In this document: positions 18,587 to 26,696 of the stretch, piece after piece | Numbering within the stretch: the stretch's first letter is position 1 | How the letters are laid out: each line of letters opens with the position of its first letter | Assembly (NCBI RefSeq): GCF_024138715.1 | Contig: NZ_CP092074.1 | Coordinates: 4,464,001 to 4,528,000, forward strand | Direction of reading: 5' to 3' | Length of the DNA stretch: 64,000 bases | Source: Emticicia sp. 21SJ11W-3 | Lineage (GTDB): Bacteria; Bacteroidota; Bacteroidia; Cytophagales; Spirosomataceae | Translations under genes and position numbers: made by a program | Notes under the pieces: model-generated | What the model was told of the DNA's origin: nothing | The model's input: the letters and a program-made list of their open reading frames with translations, nothing else | The model's database searches: none

Positions 18587-19399
18587 ATGAAATCCTTCCT
18601 TTTTAAGACTATTGTCTTTTTGAAAAAGCCAAGTATCATTTATCGTTTTCTGGCTATTCCTGTTGCATTTTATGCCATTTTTTCAATCGCCATTCCGGAC
18701 ATCCAATTCAATATGGCAAGCGGCAAGACGGTAGAAATGTCATTTGACCAGCTAATCAAAACGCCAAAAGCAGAATTGCCCCGCTATTTAAAAATTAAAG
18801 ATGCCGTTGTACCATCAGGGACTTACGTTTATGAAAGAAGCAAAAAGAGAGGCACTCTCAGAGGCATTTATTATCCGGTTTATCCAGAACAGAAACAGAG
18901 TATTAAAATCAGTGGCGCAAAAGTGGATAGCCTTCTCAAAGCAGCAAATGTTAAATCTTCATCACTTCAAAATGAGGCCGACAGCAGTGTTTCTATTCCA
19001 TTAATGCAGGATTACAGCAGCACAGAGGCCAAACTTGTGATTCATGATACGCATGTACAAGAAAGTGATATAGATGATAGCACAGGCCATTATTTTGATT
19101 CTCCGACTTTTTCTATCGAAGGCCGCAATAGTGGCGATGCCATACCTGATGATATAAAAAGTTTATTTACCGAAGATGGTATCAAGATTAGTAATGATGC
19201 CATATTGTTGAAAAAAGGTGAAACAGTTATGAAAACGTCATCGGCAATAATTCTAAGCGTTGTTGCCTTGATTATTGGAGTACTGGGTATCCTTACCTTT
19301 TTCCCTACAAATGTGCTTGCCAATTGGGCTGGGGTAAGTATTGTTTCAGAACCTGCCAAAAATGAAGGTGAGGCATCATCTCCTGAAAACAAAGCTTAA
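18587..19399 (+). CDS. Two-pass membrane protein of unknown function
   Basis: 270 residues from the ATG at 18587; a TTG 36 bases upstream extends the frame but is a weaker start. A hydrophobic segment at about 19-39 (FLAIPVAFYAIFSIAI) and another near residues 214-240 (IILSVVALIIGVLGILTFFP) frame a soluble middle domain of about 170 residues with many serines and charged residues, probably periplasmic. No family recognised. It stands alone between two terminators, with cvpA converging on it. Confidence 0.7.
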   Translation: MKSFLFKTIVFLKKPSIIYRFLAIPVAFYAIFSIAIPDIQFNMASGKTVEMSFDQLIKTPKAELPRYLKIKDAVVPSGTYVYERSKKRGTLRGIYYPVYPEQKQSIKISGAKVDSLLKAANVKSSSLQNEADSSVSIPLMQDYSSTEAKLVIHDTHVQESDIDDSTGHYFDSPTFSIEGRNSGDAIPDDIKSLFTEDGIKISNDAILLKKGETVMKTSSAIILSVVALIIGVLGILTFFPTNVLANWAGVSIVSEPAKNEGEASSPENKA

Positions 19400-19419
19400 T
19401 TATTTACCTGGCATTTTAC

Positions 19420-19449
19420 AAAAAAAGCACCCGCGCAGGTGCTTTTTTT
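19420..19449. terminator. Bidirectional terminator
   Basis: GCACC (19427-19431) pairs with GGTGC (19438-19442); the stem is extended by an A-run on the left and a T-run on the right, so it can work in both directions. It separates the plus-strand membrane protein from the convergent cvpA gene. Confidence 0.85.
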
Positions 19450-19461
19450 GTAAAACAGACT

Positions 19462-20019
19462 TCACTTTGCCTCACCCTCATCTTCCACAATATCCTTATG
19501 CTCCTCTGCCAGTTGCCTGATAAGATTCCCTCCGGCCGGTATCCAGTCTGAAACTTTTGAAATAACCGATGGCGCCACTTTAGTGATGACCGGATAAGTG
19601 ACCGATTCCTGCGTAAGATGTGGAGGCAGTTTTATGTCAATAGCATTGAGCAACCACAAGAAAACACTGATACCAAATACCCAGGTAAATATGCCGACTA
19701 TTGCCCCGGCGAAGCCATCAATGGTACCCAGAATAGTAAACCGGAGCGCCCGGCTGAGCATCCAACCCAGCTTATTGATTAAGAATATGGTAGGAAAGAA
19801 AATAATAGCAAAACTCAGATAAGGCAAAAATCGGTTAGCCGTGTTTTCGCCAATGGCGGGGGCCAGCCAGTTCATGCCTATACCCAGAAACTTAAAGCCC
19901 AACACAAGGGCTGCAATAAAAGCCAGAACACCAATAATTTCTATAAACAGGCCCTTTACATAGCCCTTATAGGCACCAAACAGAATGGGTACTATGAAAA
20001 TCAGGTCAAGCACGTTCAT
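19462..20019 (-). CDS. cvpA: CvpA family inner-membrane protein
   Basis: 185 residues with the CvpA layout: an N-terminal VLDLIFIVPILFGAYKGYVKGLF motif-bearing helix, then hydrophobic helices near 27-50, 65-85 and 100-125, and a charged C-terminus. Members are multi-pass inner-membrane proteins first linked to colicin V export and now to envelope stress; the biochemical role is not settled. It is a single-gene unit ending at the shared bidirectional terminator. Confidence 0.88.
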   Translation of the reverse strand: MNVLDLIFIVPILFGAYKGYVKGLFIEIIGVLAFIAALVLGFKFLGIGMNWLAPAIGENTANRFLPYLSFAIIFFPTIFLINKLGWMLSRALRFTILGTIDGFAGAIVGIFTWVFGISVFLWLLNAIDIKLPPHLTQESVTYPVITKVAPSVISKVSDWIPAGGNLIRQLAEEHKDIVEDEGEAK

Positions 20020-20330
20020 GTTCTAAAACAGGGTTATCAGGAATAATACGTAAAACTCCTGAAAAAATTTCTTTCCAGTTCCGGAGTTATACAAAGGTAA
20101 AATTTTTAAGCACAAAAAAGCGCTTATCAGACATAGAAAACCACCTCAAAAAAGTCGATTGGCAGATTCAGAAAACTACTCTAATTATCATAAAAAGACA
20201 GGTATAACACAAAAAATCAGGAATAATTCCCTTAAATACACCAAATTTCAGCCTCTAAAATTTATCCTGATATTTTTCTCTTGATTATCAATATCTTAAA
20301 AACTATTTAGATAAATTCTAAAAACAATTA
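20020..20330. other. Gene-free AT-rich spacer upstream of nrdB
   Basis: About 310 bases between the divergent cvpA and nrdB genes. No open frame with coding character and no NrdR-box pair was recognised. Only the nrdB promoter at its right end can be supported. Confidence 0.4.
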
Positions 20331-20361
20331 TTGCAAACTGTGGTATTAATCTGTAAGTTTG
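20331..20361 (+). promoter_or_regulatory. Bacteroidota-type promoter of nrdB
   Basis: TTG at 20331-20333, a 20-base spacer, then TAAGTTTG at 20354-20361, an exact match to the TAnnTTTG -7 element. The predicted start of transcription is close to 20368, which leaves a leader of about 40 bases before the ATG at 20409 and argues against starts further upstream. Confidence 0.6.
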
Positions 20362-20408
20362 ACTACACTTTCATGAAAACAATTGGAGTAACCTTAAATT
20401 ATACTAAG

Positions 20409-21395
20409 ATGACTGACGAGCAATTATTAGAAGTAGAACCCCTGCTCATTGAGGATAAAACAAGATTTGTCCTTTTCCCGATAAAGCATAACGATATATG
20501 GGAGTTTTATAAAAAACATGAGGCATCTTTCTGGACAGCAGAAGAAATAGACCTTTCGCCAGACCAGAAAGACTGGGAAAATCTCAATGATGGGGAGCGT
20601 CATTTTATATCACACGTACTGGCTTTCTTTGCCGCATCAGACGGTATAGTTAATGAAAACCTGGCGGTAAACTTTATATCTCGCGTTCAGTTTGCCGAGG
20701 CCAAATGTTTTTACGGTTTCCAGATTATGATGGAAAACATCCACTCTGAAACCTACTCGCTTCTGATTGACACCTACATAAAAGACCCCGTAGAGCGTGA
20801 TAAAATGCTCAATGCCATAGACCATATACCTTGTGTAAAGAAAAAAGCCGACTGGGCTTTGCGCTGGATAGACAACGGCAATTTTATTGAACGCCTGCTG
20901 GCCTTTGCAGTGGTTGAAGGCATCTTCTTCTCTGGCTCGTTCTGTTCTATTTTCTGGTTAAAAAAACGCGGTTTAATGCCCGGCCTTACTTTCTCTAACG
21001 AGTTAATATCGCGTGATGAAGGTCTGCACCGTGATTTCGCCTGTCTGCTTTATACCCGTTATATTAAAAACCAGTTGCCTGCCGAAACCGTTTATTCACT
21101 GATTAAAGACGCGGTGGCAATTGAGAAAGAATTTGTAACCGATGCCCTGCCGGTTTCGCTAATTGGTATGAATGCCGAGTTAATGTGCCAGTATATTGAA
21201 TTTGTGGCCGACCACCTGTTGGTGTCGTTGGGTCTGGAGAAAATATACAACACAGGCAATCCTTTCGACTTCATGGATATGATTTCGTTGCAAGGAAAAA
21301 CCAATTTCTTCGAAAAACGTGTGGGCGAATATCAGAAAGCCGGCGTTATGTCGCAAAAAGAGCAGATGTCGTTCTCGCTTGACGAAGAGTTTTAA
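20409..21395 (+). CDS. nrdB: Ribonucleoside-diphosphate reductase, beta (R2) subunit
   Basis: About 328 residues from the ATG at 20409, the usual R2 length; an ATG at 20373 lies almost on the predicted transcription start. Diiron ligands are visible: FWTAEEIDL (first acidic ligand), the [21 protein letters not shown] block with E-x-x-H ligands and the radical tyrosine just after the histidine, and [10 protein letters not shown] with the second E-x-x-H pair. The subunit generates the tyrosyl radical used by R1 to make deoxyribonucleotides. No nrdA lies beside it, which is unusual since the two are often adjacent. Confidence 0.95.
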   Translation: MTDEQLLEVEPLLIEDKTRFVLFPIKHNDIWEFYKKHEASFWTAEEIDLSPDQKDWENLNDGERHFISHVLAFFAASDGIVNENLAVNFISRVQFAEAKCFYGFQIMMENIHSETYSLLIDTYIKDPVERDKMLNAIDHIPCVKKKADWALRWIDNGNFIERLLAFAVVEGIFFSGSFCSIFWLKKRGLMPGLTFSNELISRDEGLHRDFACLLYTRYIKNQLPAETVYSLIKDAVAIEKEFVTDALPVSLIGMNAELMCQYIEFVADHLLVSLGLEKIYNTGNPFDFMDMISLQGKTNFFEKRVGEYQKAGVMSQKEQMSFSLDEEF

Positions 21396-21430
21396 TCAAG
21401 GAAAACATTTTGTTACATAGTTTGGTAATC

Positions 21431-21466
21431 AATAGGGGCAAAAGATGTTTTGCTCCTATTTTTTTT
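21431..21466 (+). terminator. Intrinsic terminator after nrdB
   Basis: A 13-bp stem with one G-T pair, AATAGGGGCAAAA (21431-21443) against TTTTGCTCCTATT (21448-21460), closes a 4-base loop and is followed by a T-run. It lies 35 bases after the nrdB stop. Confidence 0.9.
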
Positions 21467-21470
21467 AAAA

Positions 21471-22595
21471 TTAAAGACGCTGGTAAAGCTCAGCGAGCCG
21501 GGCGGCAATAGGCTTGCCTGCAAATTGCTTAATGTGTTCCTCTCCTGCTTCAACCAGTTTGTGCTGCAAGGTTTTATTGCTTAGCACTTCCTGCATTTTT
21601 TTTGCTATGTCGGCTGCATCAAGCGGATTAGCATAAAGTGCTCCCGCTCCCCCGGCTTCTTCAAGGCAAGAGCCTGTTGCTGCCACCACCGGCACCCCGC
21701 TGCTCAGGGCTTCAATGATGGGGATACCAAAGCCCTCAAACAATGAAGGGTACACAAACAGACTACAACCCTGATACAAAGCGGGCAAATCGTCCATCGG
21801 CACTCCACTCAGAAACCTGACAGACTGAATACGGTTTTGCTGTACGTATTTCTTCAGTTCCTCCAGATATGCCGATACTCCCCCTACCAGCACCAATTCA
21901 TACGCTTCGGTATTTAAGGCTTCAAATGCCTGTATAAGCCTTAGCTGGTTTTTCCGTTCGGTAAAAGATGCCACACATAGTATGTAATCCTTCGTAATAC
22001 CATACTTTTTTTTAACCTGCGCCAGCGTAGCCTTGTCTGTTATTGGCTGGCCAAACTGAGGTTGAAACCCCTGGTATATAACAGTTATCTTGTCGGCCGG
22101 TGTGCCATAAAACTCTATGATATCACGTTTGGTTTGCTCACTTACAGCCACAATGGCATCGGCGTTCTGGCAGGCATATCTGAATTTCCGCTGATAAAAA
22201 AACCTATCAACGGCAGGGTATTGCTCAGGATACCGCAGGAATATCAGATCATGAATAGTCACAACTGATTTTATACCGGCTGCTGCAAGACCCGAGGGAA
22301 TCTCATTACTCAAGCCGTGAAAAACCTCAATTTTATCAGTCTGTAAATCTTTAGTAATAAATCTGCTACGCCACAAGGCATTGGGCAGGTAGGCATAAGC
22401 CGCAGGAAGCTTAATATTTAATTGATTTTTGAAAGGCATCTGCGCATCAGGCCAGGTTGCTTTCTGCTTGGGTGTGTAAGCATAGTAGGCGTTTTGGGGG
22501 GCGTGTTCCAGCAAAGACTCCATAATAAACCTGCTGTAATTGCCTAAACCCGTGTAGTTATTAAAAGCCCGCTTGGCATCAAAACCTATTCTCAT
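21471..22595 (-). CDS. Glycosyltransferase family 4 (GT-B fold)
   Basis: 374 residues. The N-terminal domain begins MRIGFDAKRAFNNYTGLGNYSR, with the glycine-rich acceptor loop typical of GT4. The C-terminal domain has the E-x7-E nucleotide-sugar site in PSLFEGFGIPIIEALSSGVPV (about 291-311). No signal or membrane helix, so it is a cytosolic retaining transferase using a nucleotide-sugar donor, probably making a surface glycan or glycolipid. Donor and acceptor are not evident. It converges with nrdB and diverges from the M16 peptidase gene. Confidence 0.9.
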   Translation of the reverse strand: MRIGFDAKRAFNNYTGLGNYSRFIMESLLEHAPQNAYYAYTPKQKATWPDAQMPFKNQLNIKLPAAYAYLPNALWRSRFITKDLQTDKIEVFHGLSNEIPSGLAAAGIKSVVTIHDLIFLRYPEQYPAVDRFFYQRKFRYACQNADAIVAVSEQTKRDIIEFYGTPADKITVIYQGFQPQFGQPITDKATLAQVKKKYGITKDYILCVASFTERKNQLRLIQAFEALNTEAYELVLVGGVSAYLEELKKYVQQNRIQSVRFLSGVPMDDLPALYQGCSLFVYPSLFEGFGIPIIEALSSGVPVVAATGSCLEEAGGAGALYANPLDAADIAKKMQEVLSNKTLQHKLVEAGEEHIKQFAGKPIAARLAELYQRL

Positions 22596-22693
22596 TGAAC
22601 TATCTTTGCATTAAATTTGTAAATGAATATTAGGTCATACTTTTAAGAGACCTCCTTTTTACACCATTCAATATTTTTTTCCCTTAGGGGTTT

Positions 22694-23923
22694 ATGGAAT
22701 ATCAAATCTATACTTTACCCAATGGTATTCGTATTGCACATCGTCAGGTACCACACACACAGATTGTGCATTGCGGCCTGATGCTCGACATGGGTAGCCG
22801 TGATGAAAAACCCAATCAGGTGGGTCTGGCCCACTTCTGGGAACACATGGCGTTCAAAGGTACAAAAAAGCGCAAATCTTATCATATAATTAATCGTCTG
22901 GAATCGGTAGGAGGCGAACTGAATGCCTACACCACCAAAGAGAAAATCTGTTTCTACGCGTCGGTGCTGGATAATCACTTCGAAAAATCGGTTGAATTAC
23001 TGGCCGATATAACTTTTCATTCTACGTTCCCTGAAAACCAGATTGAAAAAGAACGCGGAGTGATACTGGAAGAGATGTCGATGTATCAGGATTCCCCCGA
23101 AGATGCCATCCAGGACGATTTCGATGGGATTGTATTTGCCAATCACCAGTTGGGCGCTAATATTCTGGGCACGCAAGACAGTGTAAAATCGTTTACACGC
23201 AAAAGCCTGCAGCAGTTTATAACAGAGAATATGGATACCGACCGGATAGTTTTTTCGGTTGTTGGCAATATATCGTTCAAAAAGGTGGTTCAGATTACCG
23301 AAAAGTATCTGAAAGAAATACCTGCCCGCAAGAGTGAAATCAGACGCGAGCCTCCGGAGTCTTATCTGCCGCAACAGGTAACACTTACCAAAAGCATAAC
23401 GCAGGCACACTGCGCCATTGGCCGCCCCGCCTATGCGCTGAAAGACGAACGCCGGCTACCATTCTTTATGCTGGTGAATCTCTTTGGCGGCCCTGGTATG
23501 AACTCACGCCTGAACATGACATTGCGCGAGAAATACGGATTGGTATATGGCATTGAAGCTAATTATTCGCCCTTTATAGATACCGGTTTTCTGGGAATAT
23601 ACTTTGCAACCGACAAGGCTAATCTGGAGAAGGCGAAGTCGCTCATCAGAAAAGAAATGCAATTGCTGAAAGACAAACCGTTGGGTAAGTTGCAACTACA
23701 CACAGCCAAAGAACAACTGATGGGCCAGATGGCAATGGCCGAAGAAAGCAACCAGAGTTATATGTTAATGATGGCCAAGAGTATTCTGGACCTCGGCAGG
23801 GTAGAATCGTTGGAAAGCATATTCAATGCCATAAAGAAAATTGAAGCCCATGACCTGCAAAGTGTTACGCAGGAAATGTTTGATGAAAACCAGCTGAGTT
23901 ACCTTACGTTTCTGCCTGAATAA
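22694..23923 (+). CDS. M16 family zinc metallopeptidase
   Basis: 409 residues, a single active M16 unit. The inverted zinc motif HFWEH is at 47-51 (H47, E50, H51), and the distal glutamate ligand sits in ERGVILEEMSMYQD near 118-131. The C-terminal half carries the FGGPGMNSRLNMTLREKYGLVYG segment that shapes the substrate clamp. No signal peptide is seen, so it is likely cytosolic, in processing or peptide clearance. In many genomes an inactive partner M16 gene is adjacent; none is present here. Confidence 0.92.
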   Translation: MEYQIYTLPNGIRIAHRQVPHTQIVHCGLMLDMGSRDEKPNQVGLAHFWEHMAFKGTKKRKSYHIINRLESVGGELNAYTTKEKICFYASVLDNHFEKSVELLADITFHSTFPENQIEKERGVILEEMSMYQDSPEDAIQDDFDGIVFANHQLGANILGTQDSVKSFTRKSLQQFITENMDTDRIVFSVVGNISFKKVVQITEKYLKEIPARKSEIRREPPESYLPQQVTLTKSITQAHCAIGRPAYALKDERRLPFFMLVNLFGGPGMNSRLNMTLREKYGLVYGIEANYSPFIDTGFLGIYFATDKANLEKAKSLIRKEMQLLKDKPLGKLQLHTAKEQLMGQMAMAEESNQSYMLMMAKSILDLGRVESLESIFNAIKKIEAHDLQSVTQEMFDENQLSYLTFLPE

Positions 23924-23969
23924 AAACATAGCAAGAAAGAATTATACTTTTCGAAGCATTTTGAGAAGG

Positions 23970-24004
23970 CCGGACGAGCCTTTAACCGACTTTTTTTACT
24001 TTTG
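23970..24004 (+). promoter_or_regulatory. Promoter of the class V aminotransferase
   Basis: TTTG at 23970-23973 and TACTTTTG at 23997-24004, an exact TAnnTTTG match, with a 23-base spacer. The ATG at 24026 lies about 20 bases beyond, which supports that start over the TTG at 24002 inside the promoter. Confidence 0.5.
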
Positions 24005-24025
24005 ATAAATGAAAATTCTGGTGCG

Positions 24026-25108
24026 ATGAAAAATATATATTTTACTGCCGGCCCGGCCGAATTATATCCCCGATTTGAGGAGTTTCTAAAACAAGCGGTT
24101 GAAGAGCAAATCGGCTCTATTTCGCATAGAAGTGGCCAATTCAGGAAAATATATCAGCATTGCGTCGAGAATCTCCGGGTTTTAATGAATATCCCCGAAA
24201 CATCAGGCATCTTCTTTACAGGGTCTGCCTCTGAGGTATGGGAACGTATCCTGCTCAACATGGTAGAACACGAAAGTTTCCATCTGGTGAACGGTTCATT
24301 CTCTGATAAGTTCTACAAATATGCCGGAAGCCTGAATAAATTTGCACACAAACAGGAAAAACCCATTGGTGAGGGCTTTAGCTATGCCGAAGTAGAAGTA
24401 CCTGAATATGCCGAACTGATTTGCACCACCCAGAACGAAACCAGCACAGGCGTGCAAATGCGTGAGGCTGATATTCATAAACTGAAACGCAGCCACCAGA
24501 AGAAGTTTATAGCGGTTGACATGGTGTCGTCTGCCCCGATTCCTGAACTGGATTTGTCGTTAATTGATACTGCCTTCTTTTCTGTACAAAAAGCCTTTGG
24601 TCTGCCTGCGGGCCTGGGCGTGTGGATTGCCAACGAGAAATGCCTTGAAAAGTCTAAAAAGCTGGCAAAACTGGAAGGCCTGCACATTGGTGCGCACCAT
24701 ACCCTGCCAGCGCTTTGGAAAAACTACGAGACTTTTGAAACCCCTGCCACACCCAATGTACTGGGTATTTATCTGCTCGGCAAAGTAGCAGAAGATATGA
24801 ACAGGATCGGGATTGATAACATCAGAAAAGAAACTGACGAAAAAGCCCGCAAAATATATAAGTATCTGGAAACCAGCAGCCTTTGCAGCATAGCCGTTCA
24901 GAACCCTGAGCACCGCTCAAGAACTGTGATAGTAGCCAACACAGCCAAGCCGTCGAAAGTGATTATGGATGCCCTGAAAGCAAAAAACATGATTATCGGC
25001 AGTGGTTATGGCCCCAATAAAGATACCCAGATAAGAATCTCAAACTTCCCATCAAACACACCTGAACAAGTAGATAATCTGTTGAAAGAGTTGAAGAATC
25101 TGGAGTAG
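24026..25108 (+). CDS. Class V aminotransferase (SerC-like)
   Basis: 360 residues from the ATG at 24026. The fold-type I class V signature is present, with the pyridoxal-phosphate lysine in FFSVQKAFGLPAGLG near residue 189. The N-terminus (FTAGPAELYPRFEEFL) and the VDMVSSAP segment ahead of the lysine resemble phosphoserine aminotransferase and alanine-glyoxylate aminotransferase. It transfers an amino group between an amino acid and a keto acid; serine biosynthesis is the likeliest role, but no other serine gene is adjacent to confirm it. Confidence 0.8.
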   Translation: MKNIYFTAGPAELYPRFEEFLKQAVEEQIGSISHRSGQFRKIYQHCVENLRVLMNIPETSGIFFTGSASEVWERILLNMVEHESFHLVNGSFSDKFYKYAGSLNKFAHKQEKPIGEGFSYAEVEVPEYAELICTTQNETSTGVQMREADIHKLKRSHQKKFIAVDMVSSAPIPELDLSLIDTAFFSVQKAFGLPAGLGVWIANEKCLEKSKKLAKLEGLHIGAHHTLPALWKNYETFETPATPNVLGIYLLGKVAEDMNRIGIDNIRKETDEKARKIYKYLETSSLCSIAVQNPEHRSRTVIVANTAKPSKVIMDALKAKNMIIGSGYGPNKDTQIRISNFPSNTPEQVDNLLKELKNLE

Positions 25109-25195
25109 GGGTATATCTATTGAGTGATTTAGTGAATGAGCGATTTAGTGATTGTTTCGCTTAAATCTGATTATATTCACTCAATCACTCCGATT

Positions 25196-25475
25196 CTATC
25201 CCCCTTTCAAAACATATTCGTCAGAAATGCCAGCAATCAGGATGATGCTGGTTACTGCCCCTGCCCATTTCATAATACAAACAACCTGCCAACTTACGGA
25301 TTTTAAGGGCTCAAACTTGCGCTAAGCCCGGTGCAGCATATCCCCATTGATTGAGATATAGATTCCCGAAGTCATTTACACCACCGTTGATTATCGACGG
25401 AATACTGTGCATAAGCAGTATAATAGCCACTGCTACGCGAAGTAAGTAGGTGTGTTGAGTTTTATAGAAATTTTA
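25196..25475 (-). pseudogene. DoxX-like membrane protein remnant
   Basis: No intact gene lies between 25109 and 25594. Read on the minus strand, a stop-bounded frame from about 25475 to 25311 gives a membrane-like stretch (LLRVAVAIILLMHSIPSI, then GGVNDFGNLYLN) that resembles the start of DoxX-family proteins. It meets a TGA; a second short frame continues to 25196 with MKWAGAVTSIILIAGI, again helix-like. No start codon and a broken frame indicate a decayed gene. The identification rests on pattern resemblance only. Confidence 0.4.
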
Positions 25476-25497
25476 TTACTTAAAAATTTCTATAAAA
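25460..25497. repeat. Perfect 15-bp AT-rich inverted repeat
   Basis: TTTTATAGAAATTTT at 25460-25474 is the exact reverse complement of 25483-25497, with an 8-base centre. It lies at the upstream edge of the DoxX-like remnant and before the DUF1801 gene. It could be a terminator-like hairpin, a regulator site, or the footprint of a lost mobile element. Confidence 0.6.
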
Positions 25498-25594
25498 TAT
25501 TGATTATCATTAATTTATACAGTACTGCATTTTTTTTCATTACAAAATTTTCTTTATTTTTGGCTTATACCATAAACCTATTAATTTCACGACC

Positions 25595-25990
25595 ATGATA
25601 AACCAGGAAGCCAAAAACATCGATGAATTCATCGGCTGGTTCCCGCCTGAAGTACAGAAAATATTGCAGAATATACGGAATCTGGTGCATGAGCTTGCAC
25701 CTGAGGCTACCGAGGCCATTAAATATGCCATGCCTACTTTTGTACTTAATGGTAATCTGGTGCATTTTGCGGCTTTCAAAAATCATATCGGTTTCTACCC
25801 TGCCCCTACTGGTACAGCCGCTTTTAAAGAAGATCTGGCACCGTATAAAACAGGCAAGGGTTCAATCCAATTTCAGTTGAATGAACCCATACCTTATGAT
25901 TTAATACGGAAAATCGTGTTGTTCAGAGTAGAAGAAAACCGTAAGAAGGCCAAACCGGCCCAAAAGAAAGCAAGCACACAGGCTAGTTAA
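25595..25990 (+). CDS. DUF1801 domain protein (YdhG/iron-chaperone-like)
   Basis: 131 residues. The core carries the DUF1801 pattern: IDEFIGWFPPEVQKILQNIR at the start, EATEAIKYAMPTF near 38-50, HFAAFKNHIGFYP near 56-68 and GSIQFQLNEPIPYDLI near 88-103, with a lysine-rich tail. The fold is related to the frataxin-like YdhG group; the cellular role is not established. An exact TAnnTTTG match (TATTTTTG, 25555-25562) lies about 33 bases upstream. The last 8 bases overlap the 3' end of the convergent MBL gene. Confidence 0.85.
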   Translation: MINQEAKNIDEFIGWFPPEVQKILQNIRNLVHELAPEATEAIKYAMPTFVLNGNLVHFAAFKNHIGFYPAPTGTAAFKEDLAPYKTGKGSIQFQLNEPIPYDLIRKIVLFRVEENRKKAKPAQKKASTQAS

Positions 25991-26621
25991 GAAACGGATT
26001 AGAACGGCGCTCCTGCCCTATGGTGGTAGAAGCGTTATGCCCGGGATATACCGTGTAATCGTCGCCCAGTGTCAGGAATTTATTTCTAATGCTATTCATG
26101 AGGTCGGTGTAGCTGGACATCGGGAAATCATATCGCCCGATACTACCCTTGAAAAGCACATCACCGCCAATTACAAACTTTTGGGTATGGTTTACAAAAG
26201 CCAGATGCCCCGGTGCATGGCCCGGCACAAATAATATCTCCAGCGTTGAGTTACCGAATTTTATCACATCTCCCTCGTCAATAAAACCATCTTCCTGCAC
26301 GGGTTCATAGCCGGGTATGCCCCATACTTTACAACGGTTTTCTACATCGCGCAGCACCGGCACTTCATTTTTGTGCATGAGCATTTTTACGCCAAATTTA
26401 CGTTTCACAAAAGCACTGCCAAAAACGTGGTCCAGGTGTGTATGGGTCTGCAACAGGTGTTTTACCGTCAGTTGGTTATCAGCAATAAAATCGGCCAGTT
26501 CTTCTTTCTCATATTGCGCCAGACAACCCGGGTCGATAATAACGGCCTCTTTGGTTTCATCCCACAGCACATAGGTATTCTCTGCCAGAGGCGAAAAAGT
26601 AAAATAATGAATATGAATCAT
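25983..26621 (-). CDS. MBL-fold metallohydrolase, glyoxalase II-like
   Basis: 212 residues, all catalytic domain, without the extra C-terminal domain of full glyoxalase II. Metal ligands are THTHLDH at 59-65 (H60, H62, D64, H65), GHAPGH near 133-138, the aspartate in GGDVLF, and the histidine in YPGHN near the C-terminus. Enzymes of this type hydrolyse thioesters or act as persulfide-linked hydrolases; the exact substrate is unknown. No signal peptide, so cytosolic. It converges on the DUF1801 gene with an 8-base overlap. Confidence 0.92.
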   Translation of the reverse strand: MIHIHYFTFSPLAENTYVLWDETKEAVIIDPGCLAQYEKEELADFIADNQLTVKHLLQTHTHLDHVFGSAFVKRKFGVKMLMHKNEVPVLRDVENRCKVWGIPGYEPVQEDGFIDEGDVIKFGNSTLEILFVPGHAPGHLAFVNHTQKFVIGGDVLFKGSIGRYDFPMSSYTDLMNSIRNKFLTLGDDYTVYPGHNASTTIGQERRSNPFLN

Positions 26622-26696
26622 CGGTTTTTGTAAATTTAGGGCTAAAGTTAGGAAGAAAATGAATGATTAATAAGGCTTTTACCTACCAGGCTTTAA

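Noticed and set aside
22601-22619. TATCTTTG and TAAATTTG upstream of the M16 gene as promoters
   Set aside because: Spacing to any TTG is 14 or 25 bases and the sequence is generally AT-rich; chance matches cannot be excluded.
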